Part shown: one piece after another, positions 10,930-20,930 of the stretch | How the letters are laid out: each line of letters opens with the position of its first letter | Position numbering within the stretch: position 1 is the first letter of the stretch | Source of the DNA: Vombatus ursinus | Taxonomy: Eukaryota; Chordata; Mammalia; Diprotodontia; Vombatidae | Length of the DNA: 64,000 nt | NCBI RefSeq assembly: GCF_900497805.2 | Contig: NW_020948739.1 | Coordinates: forward strand, 8,915,420-8,979,419 | Reading direction: 5' to 3' | Translations under genes and position numbers: made by a program | The notes under the pieces: generated by a model | The model's input: only the letters and a program-made list of their open reading frames with translations | What the model was told of the DNA's origin: nothing | Database searches by the model: none

Positions 10930-11611
10930 TTTTTTTTTGGCAGGAAGACAGACTGGAAAGGTAGGATGGAGTCAGGTGATAACTTTGAATACTGGAGGAT
11001 TTTATATTTAATCCTAGAGGTGACAGGGAGCCGCTAGAGGTTTTTTGTGTTTTGTTTTGTTTTTTTAATAAGGCAGTAACATGGTCAAACTTGAACTTTA
11101 GAAAGATGAATTTTATATCCAATGGTAGATGAACTACAGTGGGAGATATTTGAGGCAGGTAGACCAGCTAACCTATTGCAGTAATCCAGGTTTGAGGTGA
11201 TAAGAGGCTACGTTGTGTGGTAGCAATGTCAGAGGAGAAAGGAGGCATATATGAGAGATGTTACAATATAAAATTGACAGCATTTGGAAACACCGTGGAT
11301 ATGGGTGTGAGAGTGAGGAATTGAAGATTACACCTAGGATGAGGACGACACCTAGGATGAGGATGAGCCTGGGTAAGTGAGAGGATGGTAGTATCCTTGA
11401 CAAGATTTAGGGAGAAAGGTATTGAGTTTAGTTTTGGACGTGTTGAATTTCAGATGTCTATGGGACGTCCAGTTTGACATGACCAAAATGCAGTTGGAGA
11501 TGAGAATTTAAAGGTAAGAAAAGAAGTTAGTGCTAGAGAAGTAAATCTGAAACTCACCAGCATTGGTGATAATTGAATCTATAGAAGATGATAAGATCAA
11601 CAAGTGAAATA
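10930..11611 (-). mobile_element. L2 LINE, left part
   Basis: Antisense L2 ORF2: gagccgctagaggtttttt, cagtaatccaggtttgagg and gtgttgaatttcagatgtct are reverse complements of conserved L2 coding text. The L2 is split by the LINE insertion at 11612-11946 and resumes at 11947. Flanking evidence of the split is the 13 bp duplication aacaagtgaaata. Confidence 0.75.
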
Positions 11612-11946
11612 AGGTGTTTGTTGTCCTTCATTCTCGAAGAGGACTAAAATGACATCACTATGTTGGGGTCAAGGTACAGTGTGTCCAACTGTGGCTGATC
11701 AGACCAATACGAGCTTAGAAGGCTCCACCACAGGTCGGGAACAGATAGTCCTTATGAACATTTGGAGTGGAGTTGTTTCTAAATTTGTGTGTCTCGCTTT
11801 TCTTCTGAGCTACTGCAATTCTGCTTTGCTCATACAGCACAATGCCTTCCTTGCCACAGTGGAGGATAGTCCTATACCAGTGTCTCCCATGACTCTCAAT
11901 AGATTGCAAAGTTCTTCAGAGAGGCCTTGAGAGTGTCCTTGTAATT
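11612..11946 (-). mobile_element. LINE 3' end with C-terminal zinc-finger remnant (RTE-like partner of Mar1-type SINE)
   Basis: A 335 bp minus-strand insertion into L2, bounded by a perfect 13 bp duplication (aacaagtgaaata at 11599-11611 and 11947-11959). Minus-strand translation resembles the end of a LINE protein: YEQSRIAVAQKKSETHKF, then FPTCGG, a stop, and ARIGLISHSWTH. In related LINEs as I recall them this region reads CPTCGR..ARIGLISHLRTH, a Cys2His2 finger; here the first Cys codon reads Phe. The 3' end cctcttcgagaatgaaggac is the same tail as the Mar1-like SINEs. The clade (RTE or another CR1/Jockey-group LINE) is not certain. Confidence 0.7.
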
Positions 11947-12185
11947 AACAAGTGAAATAGTATAAAAGAAGAAGAAAAGAAGTAGCAGGACTGAGCTGTG
12001 GGCAACACCCACTATTAATGCATGTGACCCGAGAGAAGATTCGAGCAAAGGACACTGAGAAAGAGTTGTCGAAATGGTAAAGAAGAGAACCAGAATAGAG
12101 TCGTGTTACAAAAACCTAGAGAGAAAAGAGTATCAAGGACAAGAGGTTGATAGATAGTGTCAAAGGCTCCGGAAAGGTCAAGACT
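11947..12185 (-). mobile_element. L2 LINE, right part
   Basis: Continues the L2 of 10930-11611 after the insertion: gagctgtgggcaacacccac and ttgatagatagtgtcaaagg are reverse complements of the L2 reverse-transcriptase region (the GVPQGS and FDTVDH areas). Confidence 0.7.
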
Positions 12186-12187
12186 CT

Positions 12188-12245
12188 GAACTCAGGACTT
12201 CCTGGCTCCATGACAAGCACTCTATCCAGCATGATACACTACCTC
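12188..12245 (-). repeat. SINE 5' end fragment, antisense
   Basis: ctgaactcaggacttcctgg followed by gcactctatcc is the reverse complement of a tRNA-headed SINE start. Confidence 0.5.
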
Positions 12246-12299
12246 TATTTTATGAATTTTGAGTTATATCTGAGTGCCCTACTGAGTAGGAAGGGAGGG

Positions 12300-12540
12300 A
12301 AAAAACCATTCATTAAGTACCTCTGATGTACCTCAGACACTGTGCTAAGCACTTTGCAAATATTATCTCATTTAATCCTTACAACAACCCTGAGAGGTAG
12401 GTTCTATTATCTTCATTTCACTCTTGAGGAAACTGAGGCAAGAAGAGGTTAAGTGACTTTGCCAAGGTTATATAGCTAGTAAGTAGCTGGGGTCAAATTT
12501 CCCAACTCCAGGCCCATCACTTTGATAGATTTTCTGTAGT
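12300..12540 (-). mobile_element. MIR/THER-type CORE-SINE, antisense
   Basis: ttatctcatttaatccttac, gaggaaactgaggcaagaag and gttaagtgactttgccaagg are the standard antisense landmarks of this therian SINE. Confidence 0.85.
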
Positions 12541-13465
12541 ATATGCAGAGTCTGATGAATATGAACAAATGAGCTCTGACTAAAGTCTTTTCTATATTCA
12601 TCAGGAGTCTGGAGGTTCTCTCTGATGTCCCAAGGGGGCTGACCTCAGAAGCACAGAGCTTCCTATGTATGGGAAATGTCTAGGGCTTTTAGCAGTAGAT
12701 GTAGAAATGGGGCACACAACTGGGAACAATTAAAGGAGATAAAATACAAAAGCTCCATCCACACCTGGACCAGAAAGAAAATATTCAGGTGCCCATGTAT
12801 GGTGATTAAAACCAGCCCATCCTTTGTGTTAATGGTGGCGTGAGTAGAGACTTGTCAATAGCCTTGTTTCTCTAGCCTTGGACCCTTTCTCATTTCCTCT
12901 TATTATTTGCTTTTTGTAGCCCTGGTTGCTGAACCTCCACAACCAGGTGCTCATGGGGCACATGGATGTTCCTTCAGGAATCTGTCTATATTTGGTTCTG
13001 CAGTTACATCTTGTACCAGGCCACAGAGTACCTCAAAGAGGAGATCTAAAGGACAGAGCTGCAGAGCTGACTTTCTGCAGCTGGGCTCAATCCTCTATAC
13101 CTGGTTGTAGGCCTCAGGATATAACAAATATACAAAACATAATGAATCCATCTCTCTCCCTCTTTGGGAAGGGTGGAAGGGATATTTCAGGATTTTTTGA
13201 GCGGGGAGGTGGCATTGAAGAGGAAATAGAGGGAAGGGAAGGTGAGTCTGGAAAAAGGGAGAGGCAAAGACAGAAGTTACAGGGAATTGCCAGTATGGGG
13301 GCATATAGATAACCATGATAGCTCCTCTCTCCCATCTAGGAGCAAGGATTTCCCTCCGCAATCATTTCACAACCCATTTGGAGGAGGCAGGGAAAGAAGG
13401 CGTTGATACTGGAGACCCAGACCTAAACCTTTTCAGCTAATCAGACAGAGTAACCTGAAAGTCAC
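12540..13465. other. Unassigned sequence with a weak exon-like segment
   Basis: No repeat recognised across about 900 bp. At 12893-12920 a pyrimidine-rich tract ending in ttttgtag precedes an open frame from 12921 (PWLLNLHNQVLMGHMDVPSG) with protein-like composition. A second segment in a shifted frame reads LYQATEYLKEEI. This could be a decayed gene fragment or chance; no donor site and no known homologue were identified. Confidence 0.25.
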
Positions 13466-13600
13466 AGCAGAAAGAGCACTGAATCTGGCATCTGGAGACC
13501 CTTAGTTTAATTTGTGGCTCTGCCGTTAACCACTTGTGGGACCTTGAGCAAGTAATTTCTCCTCTCTGGATCTTAGCTTTTTCACCTATAAAATTAATCA
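13465..13600 (+). mobile_element. MIR-type SINE
   Basis: gagcactgaatctggcatct, then gaccttgagcaagtaatttc and cctctctggatcttagcttt, is MIR in plus orientation. Confidence 0.75.
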
Positions 13601-14060
13601 AAAAGATCAATCAAAACACATTTATTAAGTGCCTATTATTAAGGCCACTGTGCTGGGCACTGTGGTCACAGATACAAAGAGTGATATGATCCCTACTTTC
13701 AAAGACCTGACATTCTAAGTGGGGTCAAGGGGAGAGATGACAATTTCTTATATAAATACACACTGAATAAATATAAAGAGTAAATACAAATAGGTTTTAA
13801 AAAGTAGGTAAATGCAAGGTAGTTTGGGAGGGAGGGCATAAGCAATTGGGGGATGCTCTTCTGCATACAACCTACTGGAAAAGTTTCAAGTTCATATGAA
13901 ACTTGAAGTGAGGGATGGAGGTGAGGAAAGAGTCCAGTTCAGGAATGGGCAATAGCTAGTGCAAAGGAGAGGACATTGAAAATGAAGTGTTGTACATGAG
14001 GAACAGAGAGGATAGTTTGGCTAACTGGAAAAGTTTAGAAGGGGGAGTAATGTGTAATGA
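13600..14060 (-). mobile_element. L2 3' region, antisense
   Basis: caaaacacatttattaagtg, ctgggcactgtggtcacaga and gtccagttcaggaatgggca follow the antisense marsupial L2 3' layout. The right end carries aatgaagtgttgtacatgag, as in longer antisense L2 copies. Confidence 0.65.
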
Positions 14061-14280
14061 GGACTCTTGTAGTGGGGGATCATACAGTCTTTTCTAGCTC
14101 CAAATATATAATCCTCTAGGTAAGATGGAACATGTCAATAGGGCAATATAACTGTTGAAACAGTAAAGCCTCTTCCAGTTATATTTCCAGGTGTTGTTCT
14201 TGTGATTTTTTCAGGTGCCTGTAGAGAAAAAAGGATGTTGTTCTGTTAATGTTTAGATTAAGTCAAGGTAGTAAGCTGAT

Positions 14281-14535
14281 GAAAGGCAGCTAGGTGGTAC
14301 AGTGAATCAAATGCTGGGCCTGGAGTCAGGAGGACCTCCGTTCAAATCCAGTCTCAGATACTTACAAGCTATGTGACCCTGGGCAAGTCACTTAAATCTC
14401 TGCCTCAGTTTCCTCAACTGTAAATGGGGACCCTGGAGAAGGAAGTGGCAAATCACTCCAGTATCTTTGCCAAGAAAACCTCATAAATGAAGTCATAAAG
14501 AGTTGGACGTGACTAAATGACTTAACAACAACAAA
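14281..14535 (+). mobile_element. CORE-SINE with RTE-like tail, complete
   Basis: Head aaaggcagctaggtggtaca, B box gttcaaatcc, CORE tgaccctgggcaagtcactt, then ggcaaatcactccagtatct and aagagttggacgtgactaaa, ending in (aac)n. The end is the tail of RTE/BovB LINEs. The 11 bp duplication agtaagctgat lies at 14270-14280 and 14536-14546. Confidence 0.9.
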
Positions 14536-14545
14536 AGTAAGCTGA

Positions 14546-14930
14546 TAATTGAACATATTAATGAGGTGGGCCACAGTGAGCATTTGGGGGCTGGGAAGAA
14601 GCAGTGCTGACTGAAGTTTTCTGAAGAAGACTTAAATAATCATGTAAGACCCCAGGATTTAGCAGGGATATTTAGGCTTTGTAGTCTAAATAAATGATAG
14701 ATTTGTGGAACAGAAAAGAGACAAGAGTTTTTCCAGAGTACCCAAAAGACAGGAAGGGGAAAAGCATGAGCCAAGGAGACAAAGGTAAGTAACTGAGAAT
14801 AAGCAGAGAAATGTAGTGTGGCCCTAAGAGAACAGTGTCAGGGTAAAGTTCACAATGACCAGAGTCTATCAGTGCCAAAGATACCCATAAAGGCTTTGTT
14901 AACTATGGTGGGAACAAAAGATCAAAGGAA
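14546..14930. other. Unassigned sequence
   Basis: No recognised landmark; it may be the decayed upstream part of the CR1 element that follows. Confidence 0.35.
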
Positions 14931-15968
14931 GGGAAAAACAAAGGAGAAAAGGCAGAATTACTAAACTACTATATCATTTCTGTTTCCTTTAATAAGGAAA
15001 GCAGTTTTTGGAGTGGAAAAGACAAAGTAAAAATTGTTAACAAGGAGCTGAGACATGAGATAAGTGAGAAAGATGGCATGAGAATACCTAGCTGCTGCCC
15101 TTAAGGAGATCAAATCACTGGACCTGGATGAATAGTATCTTTGGCTACTGAAAGAAATGGCAAACACAATTACTGCAGGTAGTGTTCCCTCCCAAATCAT
15201 AGTGATTGAGATTGGTACAGTGGAAGTAGAGGCGAGTGTCTGCCTTGATTTTTTTCACCAGAAAAAGGGAAAATGGACCTTTTGAACGATGAAGTTTCGC
15301 TTCAATTCATTAAGAATTCTAGAATGTATTATTAAAGGGATGGATTGTAAGCATTTAGAAAGAGAAGTAGTGATCAGTAAGAGCTGGCATGAGTTTATCA
15401 ATACTATAGGTTGTGCTTGATTATTCTTATTTCCCTTTTTGACAGAATTTATTAGATGAATGATAATTGGCAGATGAATGGAAGACAACAGAAATAATAT
15501 ACTTCAATTTTTGAAATGCATTTGACAAAGCCTCTCATGATTTCCTTGTGGAAAGACAGAAAAAAGGTGAACTACATAATCATAAAGCTAGATGGATTTG
15601 AATTGGTTGAATCAATCAATCAACAAGCCTTTATTGTTGACTGATTAGAACCAATGAGTAGTGATTGATGGATCCACATAAACCCAGAGGAAAAGCTCTG
15701 CTGGAGTATCTTAGTTCTTTGGTCCCATTCTCTTCAATATTTTTATTAATGACTTAGATGAAGTCATAGATAAACTCATTAAATTTGCAGATGACACAAA
15801 GCTAGAAAATATAGTTGCTACGTTGGATGATAGAATTGAGGTCCAAAAAAGATCTCAACAGGCTAGAAAGATGGGCTGAATCTGAGATGATTAAATTCAA
15901 TGATGATGAAAGTATAGTCCTACACTAGGGTTCAAATTAAACAATTGCATAATTATAAGTTAGCATTT
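14930..15968 (+). mobile_element. CR1/L3-type LINE, ORF2 remnant
   Basis: Plus-strand CR1 reverse transcriptase recognisable by translation. At 15497-15560 EIIYFNF*NAFDKASHDFLV matches palm block A (family VVYLDFSKAFDTVSH). VVIDGST lies near 15660. GPILFNIFINDLDE at about 15723-15765 matches the LFNIFINDL block. FADDTKLENI with the catalytic FADD at 15784-15795 follows. An in-frame stop lies in block A and others occur. The right end is cut by the SINE at 15969. Confidence 0.85.
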
Positions 15969-16218
15969 GAATAGCTCGATGGAGCAGTGGATGGAGTGGC
16001 TAGGCCTGGAATCAGGAAGACTCATATTCATGAGTTCAAATCTGGTCCCAGACACTTACTAGCCCTGAGACTCTAGGCAAGTCACTTAACCCTGTTTGCC
16101 TCAGTTCCTCATCTGTAAAAATGAACTGGAGAAGAAAATGGCAAACTACAACAGTACCTTTGCTAAGAAAACCCCCCAAAACAGGGTGTCAAAGAGGTAG
16201 ACATCACTCAACAACAGG
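15969..16218 (+). mobile_element. CORE-SINE with RTE-like tail
   Basis: agctcgatggagcagtggat head, atgagttcaaatctggtccc B-box region, ggcaagtcacttaaccctgt CORE, and an aggtagacatcactcaacaa tail. A 12 bp duplication aagttagcattt lies at 15957-15968 and 16219-16230. The right copy is also the first bases of the MIR-like element that follows, so the SINE landed at that element's edge. Confidence 0.85.
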
Positions 16219-16450
16219 AAGTTAGCATTTATATAGTGCTTAAAGTTTTACAAAATGCTTTTCAGATGCTAACTCATTTGATCCTCACAACAACCCTCTG
16301 AGATAGGTGCTATTATTATTCCATTTTACAGAGGAAACTGAGGCAAGGAGAGATTAAGTGATTTGCCCAAGGTCACACAATAAGTGAGGGATTCAAACTT
16401 AAGTGTTTCTGACTTAAAGTCCTATACCCAATCCACTATAGCACCTAAGT
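16219..16450 (-). mobile_element. MIR/THER-type CORE-SINE, antisense
   Basis: gcatttatatagtgcttaaa, aactcatttgatcctcacaa, gaggaaactgaggcaaggag and agtgatttgcccaaggtcac are present; the head complement near 16430 is degraded. Confidence 0.85.
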
Positions 16451-16549
16451 ATGAGAAAGAGGAATTTTAGCCACAGAACAATTCATATGAAAAAGATCTA
16501 AGTTTATGTTTAGTGATCTGCAAATTTAAGACATTTCAAAACACCTTTT

Positions 16550-17040
16550 CCTCTAATCTAATCTCAGATAAAGAGGTGACCCTTTTCCTCAATAAAGTCA
16601 ATGCTTCTATTAGTACCCTTGGTCCCATATCTTTCCATCTTCTGTAACAGATTGCAGACATTGTTTGATCTTCAATCTTTCCTGAACTACTGGTTCCATC
16701 CGTGCTGCCTCCAAACATTCTCAAGCCTCTCCTGTCTTTAAAAATCCTCAGTAGATCCTCTCCATTCTGCCTATACCCCAGCCATCATCTTGATTCCTTT
16801 CCCACCACAAACTTGGATTCCAGCCCTGGGTTCTTAAGCTGTAATGGCCACAGTTTTTACCTTATCTTGCTGGAAAGCATGCCTCCACTGCCACTTTCAG
16901 CTCTTCTCCATGTGCATAATCCTTTCAAACACTTTTCAAGCTTCCCTTTATTTGTTTTCTTCCCACATCAAGATCATAAACTTCTGGAGAGCAGGGACTG
17001 CCTTGATTGTTTGTGTTTATATTAGGACTGTGCCCATCCT
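16550..17040 (+). repeat. Probable L2/L3 3' region
   Basis: Pyrimidine-rich plus-strand sequence ending in aacttctggagagcagggac and tgccttgattgt, which resembles the gagggcagggactgtgtctt text near L2 ends. The upstream half is only weakly similar. Confidence 0.45.
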
Positions 17041-17043
17041 ATA

Positions 17044-17360
17044 GTGAGCTCTGCCTGTCTATCTACCTATCTACTTATCTATCTATCTCTCTATCTCTAC
17101 CTACCTATCTCTATATGCTACATGCTATATCTACATGCTGTCCTATTTCTCTCCTTTCTCAACCAAACTCCTTTTAAAATATGTATATATAAGCATATAA
17201 AGATATATGTTTATATATGTGTATATATGTATTATACATATAGGAATGAGAGGAGAAGCAGAGGCAACAATTTTATATATGTGTATATATATATATACAC
17301 ACATGCATACATACATATACACATACATACGTGTGTGTGTGTGTATGTGTGTGTGTAATT
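17044..17360. repeat. (CTAT)n and (TA/CA)n microsatellites
   Basis: 17044-17110 is a CTAT/CTAC tract. 17180-17356 is a mixture of tata, catata and gtgtgt units. Confidence 0.9.
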
Positions 17361-17369
17361 TTACTCTAC

Positions 17370-17905
17370 TTCCTCTCCTCTCACTCCCTTCTAAATCTTC
17401 TGCAATGGCTTCTGACCTCATCACTCAGCTAAAAGTGTTGTCCCCAAAGTTACTAATAATTTCTTAATTGTCACATCTAATGTCTTTTTCTCACTTCTCA
17501 TCCTTCTTGACCACTCTCTAGTATTTGACCCTGTTGACCACCTTCTCCTCTTGGATACTTGCTCCTGTCCAGGTTTTTGAGATCCTGCTTTCTCTGGGTT
17601 CTCTAGGTCCTATCTGTCTGACCACTCCTCAGTTTCTTTTGCTGATTTTTAAAATTAATTTATTTTGATTTATCATCTCTTTTGCTAATTTTTCATCTAT
17701 ATAATAATGCATACTGAGTGTGAACCCTAAGGCTATGCTTTTATTCTCTCTCACTTAGTGCTACCTCTTCAACTGCCAAAGGTTCAATTACCATACCTAT
17801 GCAGATGACACTCGGGTCTATTCCTATACAGCCAACTGACCCTTCAAGCCTCTCATGGCACCCTCTCCCCCAGCCTTCTCAGCTGAGGATATTGGAGGTA
17901 TTCAA
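17370..17905 (+). mobile_element. L2 LINE, reverse-transcriptase region
   Basis: Plus-strand translation gives FDPVDHLLLLDT near 17525 (family FDTVDHSLLLDT) and FNYHTYADDTRVYSY with the catalytic YADD at 17798-17809. Several frame changes separate these blocks. A 28 bp insertion at 17651-17678 with target-site duplication lies between them. Confidence 0.8.
17651..17678 (-). mobile_element. 28 bp L1 3'-end micro-insertion
   Basis: Bases 17652-17675 match 24 nt at 31710-31733, the 3' end of the HAL1-like element (aattaatttattttgattta core). The segment is bounded by cttttgctgattttt at 17636-17650 and cttttgctaattttt at 17679-17693, a 15 bp duplication with one mismatch. The element is almost entirely 5'-truncated. 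Confidence 0.7.
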
Positions 17906-18049
17906 CAACAACCTGTAAAGGGCACCGTGGGAATGGTACTTGCAGGTGAGACATGAGACAACACAACAAGCCCTGGGTTGCTACAGAGATGTTCCTTGTT
18001 TCCTACTGCAAGAAGTGATCTCTCCCACCTAGAAATCTCGATTTGCTGA

Positions 18050-18182
18050 TATCTTTTATGGTCCTCATTGTATTCTTCCTTGAGTAAAAGTTATTTGTTG
18101 ACCTGTCTCTTATCTCCCATAGTACCTCGCCGCAGAGCACATAGTAAATCCTTGATAAATGTTTAATAAAACAATTAATAAG
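18050..18182 (+). repeat. L2-type 3' tail
   Basis: Ends in gcagagcacatagtaaatcc and ttgataaatgtttaataaaa, the L2/L3 terminus in plus orientation. Confidence 0.5.
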
Positions 18183-18189
18183 TAAATGA

Positions 18190-18780
18190 AATACATATTA
18201 TTTTAGACAGTTGAATTTTTTAAACCTATTTTAAAATTTTTTTAAATTTTATTTCTCTTTTTAATATCATCTTTATTTCCAACTATATCTCTCCCTTCTC
18301 CCCTTCCAAAGAGCCAACCCCTGTAACAAAGAATAAAAGAGAAAAACAGTTCAACAAAACTAACCAACACATCCACCAAGTCAGATGGTATGTGTATTCA
18401 TTGTTCTTCCGCCATAGTTTCCAACCTCTCTAATGAAAGGAGAGGGATTCCTTGTCTTCTTTGTTCTTCAGGCTAAGCTTGGTTATCATAATTACACAGT
18501 TCAGTTTTCTGTTGTTGCTATTATCCTTTCCATTTACATTATAGTAGCCATTGTGTATATTGTTTCCCTGATACTGCTTCTTTTAATTTGCATCAGTCCA
18601 TGTAATAAAACCAGCAACAAATCTATGAAAATGCTAGGCATCTTGATTTCCACTGGTGAATCCTCATACAAATGTGCTTCCTATCCAACAACTACTTTTA
18701 TTTTTTAAATTTTGTTAAATTAAATATTTTTTCCCCAGTTTTCAAGCACTTTTTTCCTCCCTCCCATCTTCCCCTGCAAC
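18190..18780 (-). mobile_element. L1 3' UTR / ORF2 end, antisense (two pieces)
   Basis: Starts with T-rich sequence, then ctctcccttctccccttcca and caaagaataaaagagaaaaa (3' UTR complement), then tttccatttacattatagta and gtgtatattgtttccctgat, which match the L1 antisense text at 44236-44290. From about 18690 a second poly(T) plus ctccctcccatcttcccc marks another short L1 3' UTR piece. Confidence 0.7.
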
Positions 18781-19000
18781 AGCTAGGTTAAAGTGGATAA
18801 AATACTCGGCCTGGAGTCAGGAAGACCTGAGTTCAAATCCAGATTGAGATACTAGCTATGTGATCCTGGACAAGTCACTTAACCTATATTTACCTCAATA
18901 GGGGATAATAATGATAGCACCTACCTCCCAGGGTTGTTGTGAGGATCAGAGGAGATAAAATTCATAAAGCACATGCTGGTACTTTATAAATGTTTGTTCC
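18781..19000 (+). mobile_element. tRNA-headed MIR-like SINE
   Basis: ctcggcctggagtcaggaag, agttcaaatccagattgaga, then cagggttgttgtgaggatca and ctttataaatgtttgttcc: a tRNA-type head with a MIR-like 3' half. Confidence 0.75.
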
Positions 19001-19045
19001 TTCCCTTCCTTCCTCCTTACCCATCGCCCCCCAAAAAGGGAAAAA

Positions 19046-19140
19046 ATGATCTGGAGAAGGAAATGGCAAACCACTCCAGTATTTTTGCTGAGAAAACCCC
19101 AAATAGGGTCAAGAAGAGTTGGATAGGACTGAACAACAAA
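19046..19140 (+). repeat. RTE-tailed SINE, 3' part only
   Basis: atctggagaaggaaatggca, ccactccagtatttttgctg and agagttggataggactgaac with a final acaacaaaa. Confidence 0.8.
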
Positions 19141-19730
19141 AGCAGAAATGGTGATACTAGCATTACCTACATTGCAGGCTTTTTCTGATCATCAAATGTG
19201 ATCTTTGTGGAACACTTTGTAAAGCATTATTTAAAGGTGAACTGTTATTATTTTAAATTCTCTTCTGCTATCTGTGTTTTAAGAATCTAGTTATTCATTG
19301 GCATTTCCTTCTATCGCTGGGAAATAAACGGAAACTCATACCTGCAGCCCTGTTATTTAGTAGTTCTGAGAAGGAGCTTGTTGGGAAGGGGAGATTAAAA
19401 TAAATTTTATGCTATGTAAGCTTGTCCCTGAAGCTAAGATGAGAAAATGTGCTTTCTTCCATTCTTTTCAGGGGTTGGGAATTATGTATGTAGAACATTG
19501 CATATAGTGTCAGACTCAATCAAAGGGATCTTAGAAAGATGTAGGTCAAACTTCTCCCTTCGTAAATCTGAAGCCCAGAAAATTTAAATGACCATGGTTT
19601 TATATACCCCCCCCACATATACATACATACGTGTGTGTGTGTGTGTGTGTGTGTATGATCATGATATACACGTGAGAGGTAGCATTTGAAACTTGGTCCT
19701 CAGACTCTAGAACCAGTCTTCTTTCAATTT
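19141..19730. other. Unassigned sequence with a (GT)n tract
   Basis: Contains a (GT)n run at about 19630-19654 preceded by a short C run; otherwise no repeat recognised. Confidence 0.5.
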
Positions 19731-20930
19731 CTGATATTTTCTCAGCTTTTAATTTTATTCTAGTGTTTCTTATTGTCTCCTAGAATAATTGATTTCTGTC
19801 TGGTCTGAGCTAATTTGCAAAGAATCTGTTACTGTTTAGTAAGGTTTGTACTTCCTGTACTAAGGTGATTATTCTCCTTCTAATTCTTTCTTCTTAATCT
19901 CTTGTTTCCTTTCGCATTCTTTCATCTAGAGCTTTAGTTCCATTTATGTTATCATTCTTTTTGTTTGTTTGTTTTTGGGCTAGGCAATGGGGTTAAGTGA
20001 CTTGCCCAGGGTCATATAGCTAGTAAATGTCAAGTGTCTGAGTCTGGATTTGAACTCAGGTCCTCCTGACTTCAGGGCGTGCTCTTATCCACTGTGCCAC
20101 CCTATATTATCATTCTTTAGCTTTTTCTTCATTTATTATAGGAATTCCAGCAGGACTTTTGGCAAATCTATGATTTTCTTTGAAGCTTTGTTTGTAGATG
20201 TCACAAAATCATTCTGCATTTGTATCTTGGGCTTTCTTCCTCCGTATTTCATTATCATTTATATTTTCTTCTGCTTACTCATTTTCCCCAGCCTTACTTG
20301 CTTTGTGTTAGATCCAGGTTTTGTGCACTTCTGGAAGGAAGGGTGGGGCTTTTAAAGGTTTAAGTTATTTGGAGTTTGAGTAATGAATGCTGTTTTCTTC
20401 AAGAGCCTCAGGAGTGGCTCTGGCCAGTGAGTTGGCATGGTCTTTGCAGAGTGGTCTGATTCAAGGTATTTCCTGATTGAGGCCCTCTTGACCCTAGTCC
20501 CCCTGAGACCTGGTTCAGTGTCAGAATGACACAGCTGGCTGCAGACTCCAGGGGATCCTTGCCTGGAGTTCTGGGCTCCTGTGTCCTTGCCCCCTTATAT
20601 AGCTTTAGATTCTAGGTTTTCCTGGCTTGCTCCTGGTCCTTAGTTTCAAGACTTCCATGGACCATGCTCCCAGAAAGGATTTTCTTTTCCCCCGGTCTGG
20701 ACTATTTTCCTTGTGTCAGCTGGCTTCTATCTATGTTTGTGCCAAACAGGACTGGGAAAATGCACTCACTATAGCTTCTCCTCGGTTTTCTTCATTATTA
20801 CTCAATTTGCTGTTATTTTTTCATCGTTGCTGGAATAGTTGTGAGAGAGCTGGGCTACTCTGCTTCTCTTTCAGTCATCTGAGGAGAGTCTGAGCCAATG
20901 TTTTTTCTCACAGTACCACAGTTTTGCTGA
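19730..20930 (-). mobile_element. L1 5' UTR and ORF1 start, antisense
   Basis: The minus-strand ATG at 20282 opens ORF1 as MSKQKK, the same start as other L1s here. Downstream (leftwards) lies helix-rich text (DERMRKETRD, ITLVQEVQTLLNSNRFF) typical of the ORF1 coiled coil. The 20283-20930 part would be the 5' UTR: it is GC-richer than its surroundings and has no other assignment. It differs from the L1 5' UTRs at 2640-3337 and 30296, so it is likely another subfamily. The SINE at 19961 interrupts it. Confidence 0.55.
19961..20106 (-). mobile_element. WSINE-like SINE, antisense, inside L1 ORF1
   Basis: aatggggttaagtgacttgc, ccagggtcatatagctagta, tttgaactcaggtcctcctg, tatccactgtgccacc. A 12 bp duplication ttatcattcttt lies at 19949-19960 and 20107-20118. 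Confidence 0.9.

Noticed and set aside
13884-13912. Short palindrome ttcaagtt...aacttgaa
   Set aside because: Eight-base arms in an AT-rich L2 fragment are expected by chance and no further structure surrounds them.
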